NCBI GenBank assembly: GCA_023457875.1
Contig: JAEXBC010000130.1
Location: 1 to 6,517, forward strand
Direction of reading: 5' to 3'
DNA from: Bacillota bacterium
GTDB taxonomy: Bacteria > Bacillota > Clostridia > Lachnospirales > Cellulosilyticaceae
DNA length: 6,517 nt
In this document: in pieces, positions 1 to 6,517 of the stretch
Layout of the letters: each line of letters opens with the position of its first letter
Numbering within the stretch: the first letter of the stretch is position 1
Made by a program: the position numbers and the translations under genes
Notes under the pieces: model-generated
Databases searched by the model: none
Told to the model about the DNA's origin: nothing
What the model saw: the letters and a program-made list of their open reading frames with translations, nothing else

Positions 1-78
1 GTAGCAGATATTAAGAAAGATGAACCAGCTATGCCAGGTGGCGGTATGGGTGGCATGGGCGGAATGGGAATGATGTAA
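1..78 (+). CDS. groL: Chaperonin GroEL, C-terminal end only (partial)
   Basis: Only the last 25 codons and the TAA stop are in the window; the gene begins upstream of position 1. The reading frame ends in a tail in which Gly-Gly-Met units repeat and which finishes Gly-Met-Met. This low-complexity tail, preceded by an acidic/lysine stretch (ADIKKDEPA), is the classic C-terminus of bacterial GroEL (Hsp60). In GroEL the tail projects into the folding cavity of the tetradecameric ring, which works in the cytoplasm with GroES to refold proteins using ATP. The body of the protein is not visible, so the call rests on the tail alone, but few other bacterial proteins end this way. A terminator follows 23 bases after the stop. 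Confidence 0.93.
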   Translation, partial: VADIKKDEPAMPGGGMGGMGGMGMM

Positions 79-101
79 TTCGCCCCAAAGTGACATAACA
101 T

Positions 102-136
102 AAAAAGCTGTAGATAGTGATTATCTACAGCTTTTT
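102..136. terminator. Bidirectional intrinsic terminator between convergent groL and uppP
   Basis: A perfect 15-bp inverted repeat: 102-116 pairs with 122-136 around a 5-base loop (117-121). The left arm begins with five A and the right arm ends with five T, so the hairpin has a T-run on either strand. It lies between the groL stop (78) and the uppP stop (150, minus strand), which is where a shared terminator for two convergent genes is expected. Confidence 0.9.
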
Positions 137-149
137 GATATTTAAGTAA

Positions 150-989
150 TTAGAAGAGACCAAATGCCCCACAGCCTAAAACCACAAAGGCAAAGATGAT
201 GCGGTAAATGGCAAAGACCTTCATCGGTTTCTTTTGAAGGTAAGCAATAAAGGAGCCAATGACTGCTAGTGCCACCAAGAATGAAACCACAAAGCCAATA
301 CCCAGTGCAAACCATTCGGTTAATTGAAGTGTACTCTGGGCTTTAAGAATATTAATCAGGGCTTGACCAAACATGACAGGAATGGCTACGAAGAAGGAAT
401 ACTCAGCAGCAGCCACAGTAGATAGACCAGCTACCCAACCACCGATAATCGTTGAAGCTGAACGTGACATACCAGGAATCACAGATAGTACTTGAAAGAG
501 GCCTACAATAATGGCCATTTTAGCAGTGATTTTCGTATCAGATAAAGTTGTTGTTTGTTTATTGCGAAGCTTGCTTTCTGCGTAGAGCATCCAAAGACCA
601 CCTATAAATAGGGCACAAGCAACGACTAATGGATTAAATAGCTTCTCTTCAATTAAATCGTCAAAGGGAATACCAATGGCAGCAGCAGGCACGCAAGAGA
701 TAGCCACCATAAGCCAAAAGTATAAACCACTCTTTTCAAAACTACAGTCTTTGTTTGGAATTAAATGAACCACTGTATCCAAGATTTTTTTGCGATATAA
801 TACCAGAACAGCTAGTATAGCCCCTAACTGAATAACCATAATAAACATATTTGAGAAGTCTTTATTTTGGGATAGCTTTAAAAGGTTATCAAAAATAATG
901 AGGTGTCCAGTAGAAGAAACAGGTAAAAACTCAGTTAGTCCTTCTACGACGCCAAGAATGGCAGCTTTAAGTGCAAATAATAAATCCAA
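150..989 (-). CDS. uppP: Undecaprenyl-diphosphatase (UppP/BacA family)
   Basis: This integral membrane enzyme removes a phosphate from undecaprenyl diphosphate to regenerate the C55 lipid carrier used in peptidoglycan and other wall-polymer synthesis; overexpression in known bacteria gives bacitracin resistance. The 279-residue length is normal for the family. Both signature motifs are present: the first around residues 13-30 (GVVEGLTEFLPVSSTGHL, with Glu16, Glu20, Ser26 and His29) and the second at 172-178 (PGMSRSA, with Arg176). The protein is strongly hydrophobic, with several membrane segments at about 45-65, 92-106, 120-136, 156-172, 195-215, 228-250 and 260-278. The start is a TTG codon (987-989) 11 bases after an AGGAGG site; no in-frame ATG lies nearby. 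It is transcribed alone, convergent with groL and divergent from the next gene. No active-site residue looks altered. The identification is secure; only the exact start is slightly open. Confidence 0.96.
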   Translation of the reverse strand: MDLLFALKAAILGVVEGLTEFLPVSSTGHLIIFDNLLKLSQNKDFSNMFIMVIQLGAILAVLVLYRKKILDTVVHLIPNKDCSFEKSGLYFWLMVAISCVPAAAIGIPFDDLIEEKLFNPLVVACALFIGGLWMLYAESKLRNKQTTTLSDTKITAKMAIIVGLFQVLSVIPGMSRSASTIIGGWVAGLSTVAAAEYSFFVAIPVMFGQALINILKAQSTLQLTEWFALGIGFVVSFLVALAVIGSFIAYLQKKPMKVFAIYRIIFAFVVLGCGAFGLF

Positions 990-1000
990 TTTTAATTTCG

Positions 1001-1006
1001 CCTCCT
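1001..1006 (-). promoter_or_regulatory. Ribosome binding site for uppP, supporting a TTG start
   Basis: On the minus strand this reads AGGAGG, ending 11 bases before the TTG at 987-989. The spacing is a little long, but no ATG or GTG in frame fits better, and the protein beginning MDLLFALKAA aligns with the usual N-terminus of the family just before the first signature motif. Confidence 0.75.
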
Positions 1007-1118
1007 ATATTTTTGTTTATACTATTTATATATTACTACTTTATACTAGTTTATGAAAACAAGCTATTAAATTATTATTAAAATACATAGGATAGCGGGA
1101 TGAATTAAACAAGAAACA

Positions 1119-1147
1119 TTGAAAAAATATCTATTTTATAGTATTTT
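1119..1147 (+). promoter_or_regulatory. Candidate sigma-A promoter for the 168-residue membrane protein gene
   Basis: TTGAAA (1119-1124) and TATTTT (1142-1147) are separated by 17 bases, placing the transcription start near 1154, about 30 bases before the ATG. The surroundings are very AT-rich, so chance matches are likely and this is a moderate call. No clear promoter for the divergent uppP gene stands out in the same gap. Confidence 0.45.
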
Positions 1148-1184
1148 TAATATAGGGAATAAGTGAAAAGGAAGGGTAGAAACT

Positions 1185-1691
1185 ATGGCAGATGTATTTA
1201 AAGAATATCTTATTAAGCAAAAAAAGACATCTATGGATTACTTAGCACAGATTGGATTAGTTATAGCAGCTATTATTTTAGTTGTTGCAGCCTTTTTATT
1301 AGGTGGTGATTTTCTCGGACCTATTGTAATCATTGGTGTTGTCTTTGGAACAGGTTTTTTGATGAGCAAATTCAGTAGGGAATATGAATATATCTTAACG
1401 AATAATGAACTTGATATTGATGTCATCTATAATCGCAATAGAAGAAAAAGAGTGATGACCATAGACATGAAAAAAATTGATATCATGGCAAGCATTACAG
1501 ATAAGAATCATCAAGCTGAGCTTCAAAAAGGTGTTAAGCTAATCAATGCAAGCGACAATAATAATGATGCATCTACTTATGCTATTATCACGCAAAATCC
1601 TGAAAAGGGAGCATGCAAAGTACTTATTTCACCAAATGAACAGTTCTTAACGAGCTTATATAAGCAGGCACCTAACAAGGTTTTTAAATAA
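1185..1691 (+). CDS. Uncharacterised two-helix membrane protein, possibly DUF6106-like
   Basis: The function is unknown. The 168-residue product has a short N-terminal cytoplasm-type stretch rich in Lys (1-18), two hydrophobic segments forming a hairpin (about 22-40 and 43-61, separated by Gly-Gly-Asp), then a soluble C-terminal domain. That domain begins YEYILTNNELDIDVIYN (about 67-83), followed by the basic stretch NRRKR and alternating beta-like segments, and ends with a PNEQFLTSLY-type helix. The layout resembles small membrane-anchored proteins with a bacterial PH-like fold. From memory it matches DUF6106, a family found in clostridia, but I cannot confirm that here. The start is set by a GGAAGGG site (1170-1176) 8 bases before the ATG. 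The gene is monocistronic, with its own promoter candidate and a strong terminator. No signal peptide cleavage site or catalytic motif is visible. Confidence 0.85.
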   Translation: MADVFKEYLIKQKKTSMDYLAQIGLVIAAIILVVAAFLLGGDFLGPIVIIGVVFGTGFLMSKFSREYEYILTNNELDIDVIYNRNRRKRVMTIDMKKIDIMASITDKNHQAELQKGVKLINASDNNNDASTYAIITQNPEKGACKVLISPNEQFLTSLYKQAPNKVFK

Positions 1692-1749
1692 AGAGGATTA
1701 TAATGAAATAGTGGTTAAAATATAAGCGTATTAAATGATAATGATGCTT

Positions 1750-1790
1750 AAAAATGGTTATTATACACAAGAGGTATAATAGCCATTTTT
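1750..1790 (+). terminator. Intrinsic terminator after the membrane protein gene
   Basis: A 17-bp stem (1750-1766 with 1774-1790, one G-U pair) closes a 7-base loop (1767-1773) and runs into a tract of seven T (1786-1792). It lies 58 bases after the TAA stop at 1691 and separates this gene from the guaB promoter region. The A-rich left arm could also let it work on the minus strand, but no gene on that strand needs it. Confidence 0.9.
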
Positions 1791-1893
1791 TTAAGTGTAA
1801 AAGGATAGTAAATATATTTTAGCCAATAGATTTCGGAAAATAACCAGAGATATTGACAAAATCCACAAGGTTTCTCAGGATGTCCGTCACAGC

Positions 1894-1921
1894 TTGACAA
1901 TCCATGAAAAAATATGATAAA
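1894..1921 (+). promoter_or_regulatory. Candidate promoter of the guaBA operon
   Basis: A consensus -35 box TTGACA (1894-1899) is followed after 16 bases by GATAAA (1916-1921), a 4-of-6 match to the -10 consensus; TAAAGT (1918-1923) at 18 bases is an equal alternative. The start would be near 1928, giving a leader of roughly 95 bases before the guaB ATG. A second possible promoter lies downstream: TGTACA (1941-1946), 17 bases, TATAAC (1964-1969). The -10 region overlaps the first copy of a 13-bp direct repeat, described separately. Confidence 0.55.
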
Positions 1922-1947
1922 GTGTACAAAATATATAAAGTGTACAA
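1917..1947 (+). repeat. Two direct copies of a 13-bp motif over the guaB promoter
   Basis: The motif ATAAAGTGTACAA occurs exactly at 1917-1929 and again at 1935-1947, an 18-bp period. Each copy contains the palindrome TGTACA. The first copy overlaps the proposed -10 box and start site, and the second lies just downstream, an arrangement compatible with a tandem operator for a repressor. The protein that would bind is unknown; the copies do not match the purine-repressor box known from Bacillus. Confidence 0.5.
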
Positions 1948-2013
1948 TATGTAATAATGGCGTTATAACGTTCGCGTTTTGAGATGTTACCAAAATCATA
2001 AACATAATTTTAG

Positions 2014-3477
<1,464 letters not shown>

Positions 3478-3517
3478 AAAATAGGATATAGATAGCTTAC
3501 AGACAGAGGATGCTTTT

Positions 3518-3523
3518 AGGAGG
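3518..3523 (+). promoter_or_regulatory. Ribosome binding site that fixes the guaA start at 3531
   Basis: AGGAGG sits 7 bases before the ATG at 3531. An upstream in-frame ATG at 3510 would place this site inside the coding region and add seven residues (MLLGGKS) that are simply a translation of it. The ATG at 3510 has no comparable site of its own at good spacing, so 3531 is preferred. Confidence 0.9.
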
Positions 3524-3530
3524 AAAAAGT

Positions 3531-5072
3531 ATGAACCATGAATTGGTAATCGTTCTTGATTTTGGTGGACAGTACAATCAGCTTATTGCAAGACGTGTTA
3601 GAGAAAGTAATGTATATTGTGAAGTACATCCTTATAGTATAAGTTTAGATACCATTAAACAAATGAATCCAAAGGGGATTATTTTTACTGGCGGACCCAA
3701 TAGTGTGTACGCAGAGGATTCACCCCTTTACGATAAAGCAATCTTTGAGCTAGGCATTCCAATACTAGGGATTTGTTATGGCTCTCAGCTTGTGGCACAC
3801 CTTTTAGATGGTAAAGTAGCCACAGCACCAGTAAGTGAGTATGGAAAAACGCAGGTTAATGTGAATACAGCTTCAAGGCTGTTTGAAGGCGTATCACCTT
3901 CTACAATTTGCTGGATGAGTCATACAGACTATATTGAGAAGGCACCAAATGGATTTACCGTAACTGCACATACCCCAGTATGCCCAGTTGCAGCAATGGA
4001 AAATGTAGAAAAAGGCTTATATGCCGTTCAATTCCATCCAGAAGTCATGCATACGCAAGAAGGAACAAAGATGCTTTCCAACTTTGTTCACAACATTTGT
4101 GAGTGTCAGGGCGATTGGAAAATGGATTCCTTTGTAGAAACCAGTATAGAAGCTCTTCGTAAGAAAATAGGAACAGGAAAAGTATTATGCGCACTATCAG
4201 GAGGCGTAGATTCTTCAGTAGCCGCTGTTATGCTATCTAAAGCAATCGGCAAGCAGCTTACCTGCGTATTTGTAGATCATGGTTTACTTAGAAAAAATGA
4301 GGGGGATGAAGTAGAAGCAGTATTCGGTCCAGAGGGACCATATGATCTTAACTTTATCCGTGTTAATGCACAAGATAGATTCTATGAAAAGCTAAAGGGT
4401 GTAGAAGAGCCAGAAGCCAAAAGAAAAATCATCGGTGAAGAATTCATCCGTGTATTTGAAGAAGAAGCTAAGAAGATTGGTTCTGTAGATTACTTAGTTC
4501 AAGGCACAATCTACCCAGACGTGATTGAAAGTGGACTTGGCAAATCAGCAGTTATAAAATCACACCACAATGTAGGAGGACTTCCTGATTGTGTAGACTT
4601 TAAAGAAATTGTTGAGCCTTTACGCCTTCTATTCAAGGACGAAGTACGTAAAGCAGGTTTAGAGCTAGGCATCCCTGAATATCTTGTCTTTAGACAACCT
4701 TTCCCAGGTCCAGGTCTTGGCATAAGAATCATTGGTGAAGTCACAGCTGAGAAGGTAAGAATTGTACAGGACGCAGATGCCATCTACCGCGAAGAAATAG
4801 CCAAAGCAGGCATCGACAAAGGTATAGGCCAATACTTTGCCGCCCTTACCAATATGCGCTCAGTAGGTGTTATGGGAGATGAAAGAACCTATGACTATGC
4901 CATAGCCCTAAGAGCAGTCACAACAAGTGACTTTATGACAGCAGAATCAGCGGAGCTTCCATGGGAAGTCCTTGGCAAGGTCACAACAAGAATAGTGAAT
5001 GAAGTTAAAGGGGTTAACCGTGTCATGTACGACTGTACAGGAAAACCACCAGCAACGATTGAGTTTGAATAG
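3531..5072 (+). CDS. guaA: GMP synthase (glutamine-hydrolysing)
   Basis: This cytoplasmic enzyme converts XMP to GMP using ATP and ammonia released from glutamine, completing the pathway begun by guaB. With the start at 3531 the product is 513 residues, the normal size. The N-terminal class I glutamine amidotransferase domain (about 1-195) shows [11 protein letters not shown] (9-19), the oxyanion and nucleophile region GICYGSQL with Cys82, and the remaining triad residues His169 and Glu171 in QFHPEV. The ATP-pyrophosphatase domain has the P-loop SGGVDSS (223-229). The C-terminal dimerisation domain contains [13 protein letters not shown] (388-400) and ends KPPATIEFE, the family's usual terminus. 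It is cotranscribed with guaB and followed by a terminator 8 bases after its stop. All catalytic residues are present, so the enzyme should be active. Confidence 0.98.
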   Translation: MNHELVIVLDFGGQYNQLIARRVRESNVYCEVHPYSISLDTIKQMNPKGIIFTGGPNSVYAEDSPLYDKAIFELGIPILGICYGSQLVAHLLDGKVATAPVSEYGKTQVNVNTASRLFEGVSPSTICWMSHTDYIEKAPNGFTVTAHTPVCPVAAMENVEKGLYAVQFHPEVMHTQEGTKMLSNFVHNICECQGDWKMDSFVETSIEALRKKIGTGKVLCALSGGVDSSVAAVMLSKAIGKQLTCVFVDHGLLRKNEGDEVEAVFGPEGPYDLNFIRVNAQDRFYEKLKGVEEPEAKRKIIGEEFIRVFEEEAKKIGSVDYLVQGTIYPDVIESGLGKSAVIKSHHNVGGLPDCVDFKEIVEPLRLLFKDEVRKAGLELGIPEYLVFRQPFPGPGLGIRIIGEVTAEKVRIVQDADAIYREEIAKAGIDKGIGQYFAALTNMRSVGVMGDERTYDYAIALRAVTTSDFMTAESAELPWEVLGKVTTRIVNEVKGVNRVMYDCTGKPPATIEFE

Positions 5073-5079
5073 TACCGCA

Positions 5080-5118
5080 AAAGCCTGAAACCTAGTAAAA
5101 TTAAGGGTTTCAGGCTTT
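5080..5118 (+). terminator. Intrinsic terminator of the guaBA operon
   Basis: A perfect 13-bp stem (5080-5092 with 5106-5118), including a G+C-rich GCCTG/CAGGC part, encloses a 13-base loop and is followed by the T-rich tail TTTCTTTAT (5116-5124). It begins 8 bases after the guaA stop. No gene on the opposite strand requires it. Confidence 0.85.
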
Positions 5119-5124
5119 CTTTAT

Positions 5125-5253
5125 GCCTTCGTAATACAATTTTTTAATAGGATTTATCTTGCAGATGTATATGGTGAAGTACAGATGTATTTGAAAACTA
5201 AGTAATTGAAAGCTATCTGTAGGTGTTAAAATTTATAGAAATTAAATGAATGA
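5125..5253. other. Non-coding spacer between guaA terminator and protease promoter
   Basis: I see no gene, tRNA or known riboswitch here. ORFs are only a few codons long and lack ribosome binding sites. The stretch holds two small direct repeats: CAGATGTAT at 5162-5170 and 5182-5190, and TTGAAARCTA at 5191-5200 and 5206-5215. In AT-rich DNA these may be chance or could be upstream regulator sites for the gene that follows. Confidence 0.5.
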
Positions 5254-5282
5254 TTGAAATATTCAAATAAATATTGTATAAT
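5254..5282 (+). promoter_or_regulatory. Near-consensus sigma-A promoter of the M48 protease gene
   Basis: TTGAAA (5254-5259) and a perfect TATAAT (5277-5282) are exactly 17 bases apart, the best promoter match in the window. Transcription should start near 5289, leaving an untranslated leader of about 134 bases before the ATG at 5423. That is long for a simple gene and suggests control after initiation. Confidence 0.75.
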
Positions 5283-5288
5283 TAGATG

Positions 5289-5422
5289 TTGTACAGGGTA
5301 AATTTGCTTAAATATTTTGTTAAAACTAGGCAATGCCACAAGTAACACAAAAATGTGAGAATCTGTGGTATATCTTTTGATGTATCACCACATACGAAAG
5401 AATTTTTTAGGAGGATATTTTA
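5289..5422 (+). promoter_or_regulatory. Long structured 5' leader of the M48 protease gene
   Basis: The segment 5364-5369 (TGTGGT) can pair in two exclusive ways: with CCACA at 5336-5340, enclosing a smaller CACA-AAAA-TGTG hairpin (5346-5357), or with ACCACA at 5387-5392. The second hairpin ends 11 bases before a run of six T (5403-5408) that directly adjoins the ribosome binding site AGGAGG (5409-5414). Alternative pairings of this kind are typical of switching leaders, but the stems are short and I do not recognise a known riboswitch class. Confidence 0.35.
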
Positions 5423-6349
5423 ATGTATCTTATAGATTTTTTTAAGCGAATGACTAGAAAGTCTAATATTCCAGTACTTATTTATTTGGTATTGAACATT
5501 TTTGTCATTGCAGGAATCATTAGTTTTGTTTTGGGTGGAGGCACAATGCCATTTTGGCAGGCTTTATTAATAGGCATTGTGTTATATACTATTTCACTTT
5601 TGATAGCGCTTTCACCTATTGGAGAATGGATTTTACGAATTGAAACAGGATGCAAAAAAATTAAAAGGGTTGAGCAGATTAATTTCATCGAACCGATTTT
5701 TCGAGAGGTATATGATAAAGCGAAAAAACTGGATCCGTCTATTCCAGATAATGTTCAGCTATATATAAATACAGATGAAGATCCAAATGCATTTGCAACA
5801 GGAAGAAAGACAATCTGTGTTACAAAGGGAATGTTACATATGCCAGAAAATCAGATTAAGGCAACACTTGGTCATGAGTTTGGACATCTTGCAAATAAAG
5901 ATACAGATTTAATCCTTGTAGTATCTGTAGGTAACCTTATTGTTTCAGCTTTTATTTTGGCAATTAGATTGGTTATTGATTTCTTCCACCTTATATTTGG
6001 TTTGTGTGCTATTTTTATTGGTGGATCGGAAGGTGCTATTGCAGCAATCATAAATGCTATTTATCATGCTATGATTACCGCAATTGTTGCAGGTCTTACA
6101 TGGGTATGGACAAAGATAGGTGCTCTTCTTGTTATGAAGGCTAGCCGTGCTAATGAGTATGAAGCAGATGAATTTGCATTTAATCTCGGATATGGAAATG
6201 AATTGTGTATTCTTTTAGATTCAATTAGCGGCTCTCTTACAAAAGGTCTTTTTGCAAGCTTAGCAAGTAGTCATCCAGATAAAGATGATAGAATTGCAAA
6301 GCTTCAGGAGTTAGGTGCAACATATAGAGCTTCTTACGGAGCAAGATAA
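5423..6349 (+). CDS. M48 family zinc metalloprotease, HtpX-like
   Basis: This is a membrane-embedded zinc endopeptidase; HtpX relatives cleave damaged or misassembled membrane proteins on the cytoplasmic side. The 308-residue product is close to the usual HtpX length. Two N-terminal membrane segments (about 17-37 and 45-66) are followed by a soluble part with NAFATGR (122-128), a characteristic HtpX motif. The zinc site HEFGH is at 151-155, with His151, Glu152 and His155, and the third ligand is probably Glu245 in NEYEAD (244-249). Two further hydrophobic stretches lie at about 163-183 and 189-229, longer than in Escherichia coli HtpX. The late motif HPDKDDRIAKL (284-294) matches the family ending. 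The ATG follows AGGAGG by 8 bases. The gene has its own promoter and a long leader. I leave the symbol blank because several M48 paralogues occur in clostridia and substrate or orthology cannot be settled here. Confidence 0.93.
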   Translation: MYLIDFFKRMTRKSNIPVLIYLVLNIFVIAGIISFVLGGGTMPFWQALLIGIVLYTISLLIALSPIGEWILRIETGCKKIKRVEQINFIEPIFREVYDKAKKLDPSIPDNVQLYINTDEDPNAFATGRKTICVTKGMLHMPENQIKATLGHEFGHLANKDTDLILVVSVGNLIVSAFILAIRLVIDFFHLIFGLCAIFIGGSEGAIAAIINAIYHAMITAIVAGLTWVWTKIGALLVMKASRANEYEADEFAFNLGYGNELCILLDSISGSLTKGLFASLASSHPDKDDRIAKLQELGATYRASYGAR

Positions 6350-6506
6350 AAAGATTATTATCAGAAACATAATTCTATATGCGATGTATTGCGCTAATTG
6401 TCAGAAATACCCACATAAATGCATTAACTATGCGATTGCTTCAGAAAATGAGAAATGCATTGTTTCTTTTCGACAGAAATTATTGAGAAAAGAAAACTGC
6501 TTTTAG
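6315..6506 (+). CDS. Doubtful small cysteine-containing ORF overlapping the protease 3' end
   Basis: I do not recognise this ORF. Read from a GTG at 6315 it gives 63 residues and overlaps the last 35 bases of the protease gene in another frame; AGGAG at 6306-6310 lies only 4 bases before that GTG. An internal ATG at 6384 would give a 40-residue product but has no ribosome binding site. All five cysteines lie in the second part (Cys26, Cys29, Cys36, Cys48, Cys62), with a C-x2-C-x6-C pattern that could suggest metal binding. The C-terminus is basic. It may be a real small protein translationally coupled to the protease, a remnant of a larger gene, or chance. No separate promoter or downstream terminator is visible before the window ends. 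Confidence 0.25.
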   Translation: MQHIELLTEQDKKIIIRNIILYAMYCANCQKYPHKCINYAIASENEKCIVSFRQKLLRKENCF

Positions 6507-6517
6507 ATACTGCAAGG

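Noticed and set aside
1853..1881. Second TTGACA (1853-1858) as the guaB promoter
   Set aside because: At 17 bases downstream the -10 would be CAGGAT, a poor match, and the TTGACA at 1894 has a better partner closer to the gene.
1886..1898. Short inverted repeat GTCA-TGAC near the guaB -35 box
   Set aside because: Only 4 bp per arm, which is common by chance; no extension into a longer palindrome.
1748..2005. 85-codon minus-strand ORF upstream of guaB
   Set aside because: It spans the terminator at 1750-1790 and the guaB promoter, has no ribosome binding site, and its translation has no recognisable domain. AT-rich non-coding DNA gives such ORFs by chance.
3510..3530. Upstream ATG at 3510 as the guaA start
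   Set aside because: It would put the strong AGGAGG (3518-3523) inside the gene and add seven residues not expected in the family. The ATG at 3531 fits the site and the GMP synthase N-terminus.
4511..5080. Minus-strand ORFs opposite guaA
   Set aside because: They lie wholly or mostly within the well-supported guaA gene, lack ribosome binding sites and have no recognisable protein features.

Overview
The window looks like a piece of a low-GC, Gram-positive (Firmicutes) chromosome, most likely a clostridial one of the Lachnospirales type. The evidence is the AT-rich intergenic DNA, strong AGGAGG ribosome binding sites, sigma-A-like promoters, hairpin-plus-T-run terminators, a TTG start on uppP, and a small two-helix membrane protein of a kind I associate with clostridia. 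The taxonomic assignment is inference from style and content; no marker here fixes a genus.

Layout from left to right. The end of groL (chaperonin GroEL, plus strand) runs off the left edge with its Gly-Met-rich tail. It is followed by a hairpin that can terminate transcription in both directions, because the next gene, uppP (undecaprenyl-diphosphatase), converges on it from the minus strand. A 195-bp divergent gap separates uppP from an uncharacterised 168-residue membrane protein on the plus strand, which has its own promoter candidate and a strong terminator. Next, after a 230-bp promoter region, comes guaB-guaA, a two-gene operon for GMP synthesis, closed by a terminator. A 350-bp gap with a near-consensus promoter and a structured leader precedes an HtpX-like M48 membrane metalloprotease. 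At the right edge a short cysteine-containing ORF of doubtful status overlaps the end of the protease gene.

How the genes relate. guaB and guaA catalyse consecutive steps, IMP to XMP and XMP to GMP, and share one transcript. The other genes are separate units: GroEL folds proteins, UppP recycles the lipid carrier for cell-wall synthesis, and the M48 protease probably does membrane-protein quality control. The region is mostly ordinary housekeeping. I found no mobile element, CRISPR array, RNA gene, defence system or clearly new system. The points that merit a second look are regulatory: a 13-bp direct repeat across the guaB promoter, a short TTCG-loop hairpin in the guaB leader, and a leader ahead of the protease gene that can form two competing hairpins.
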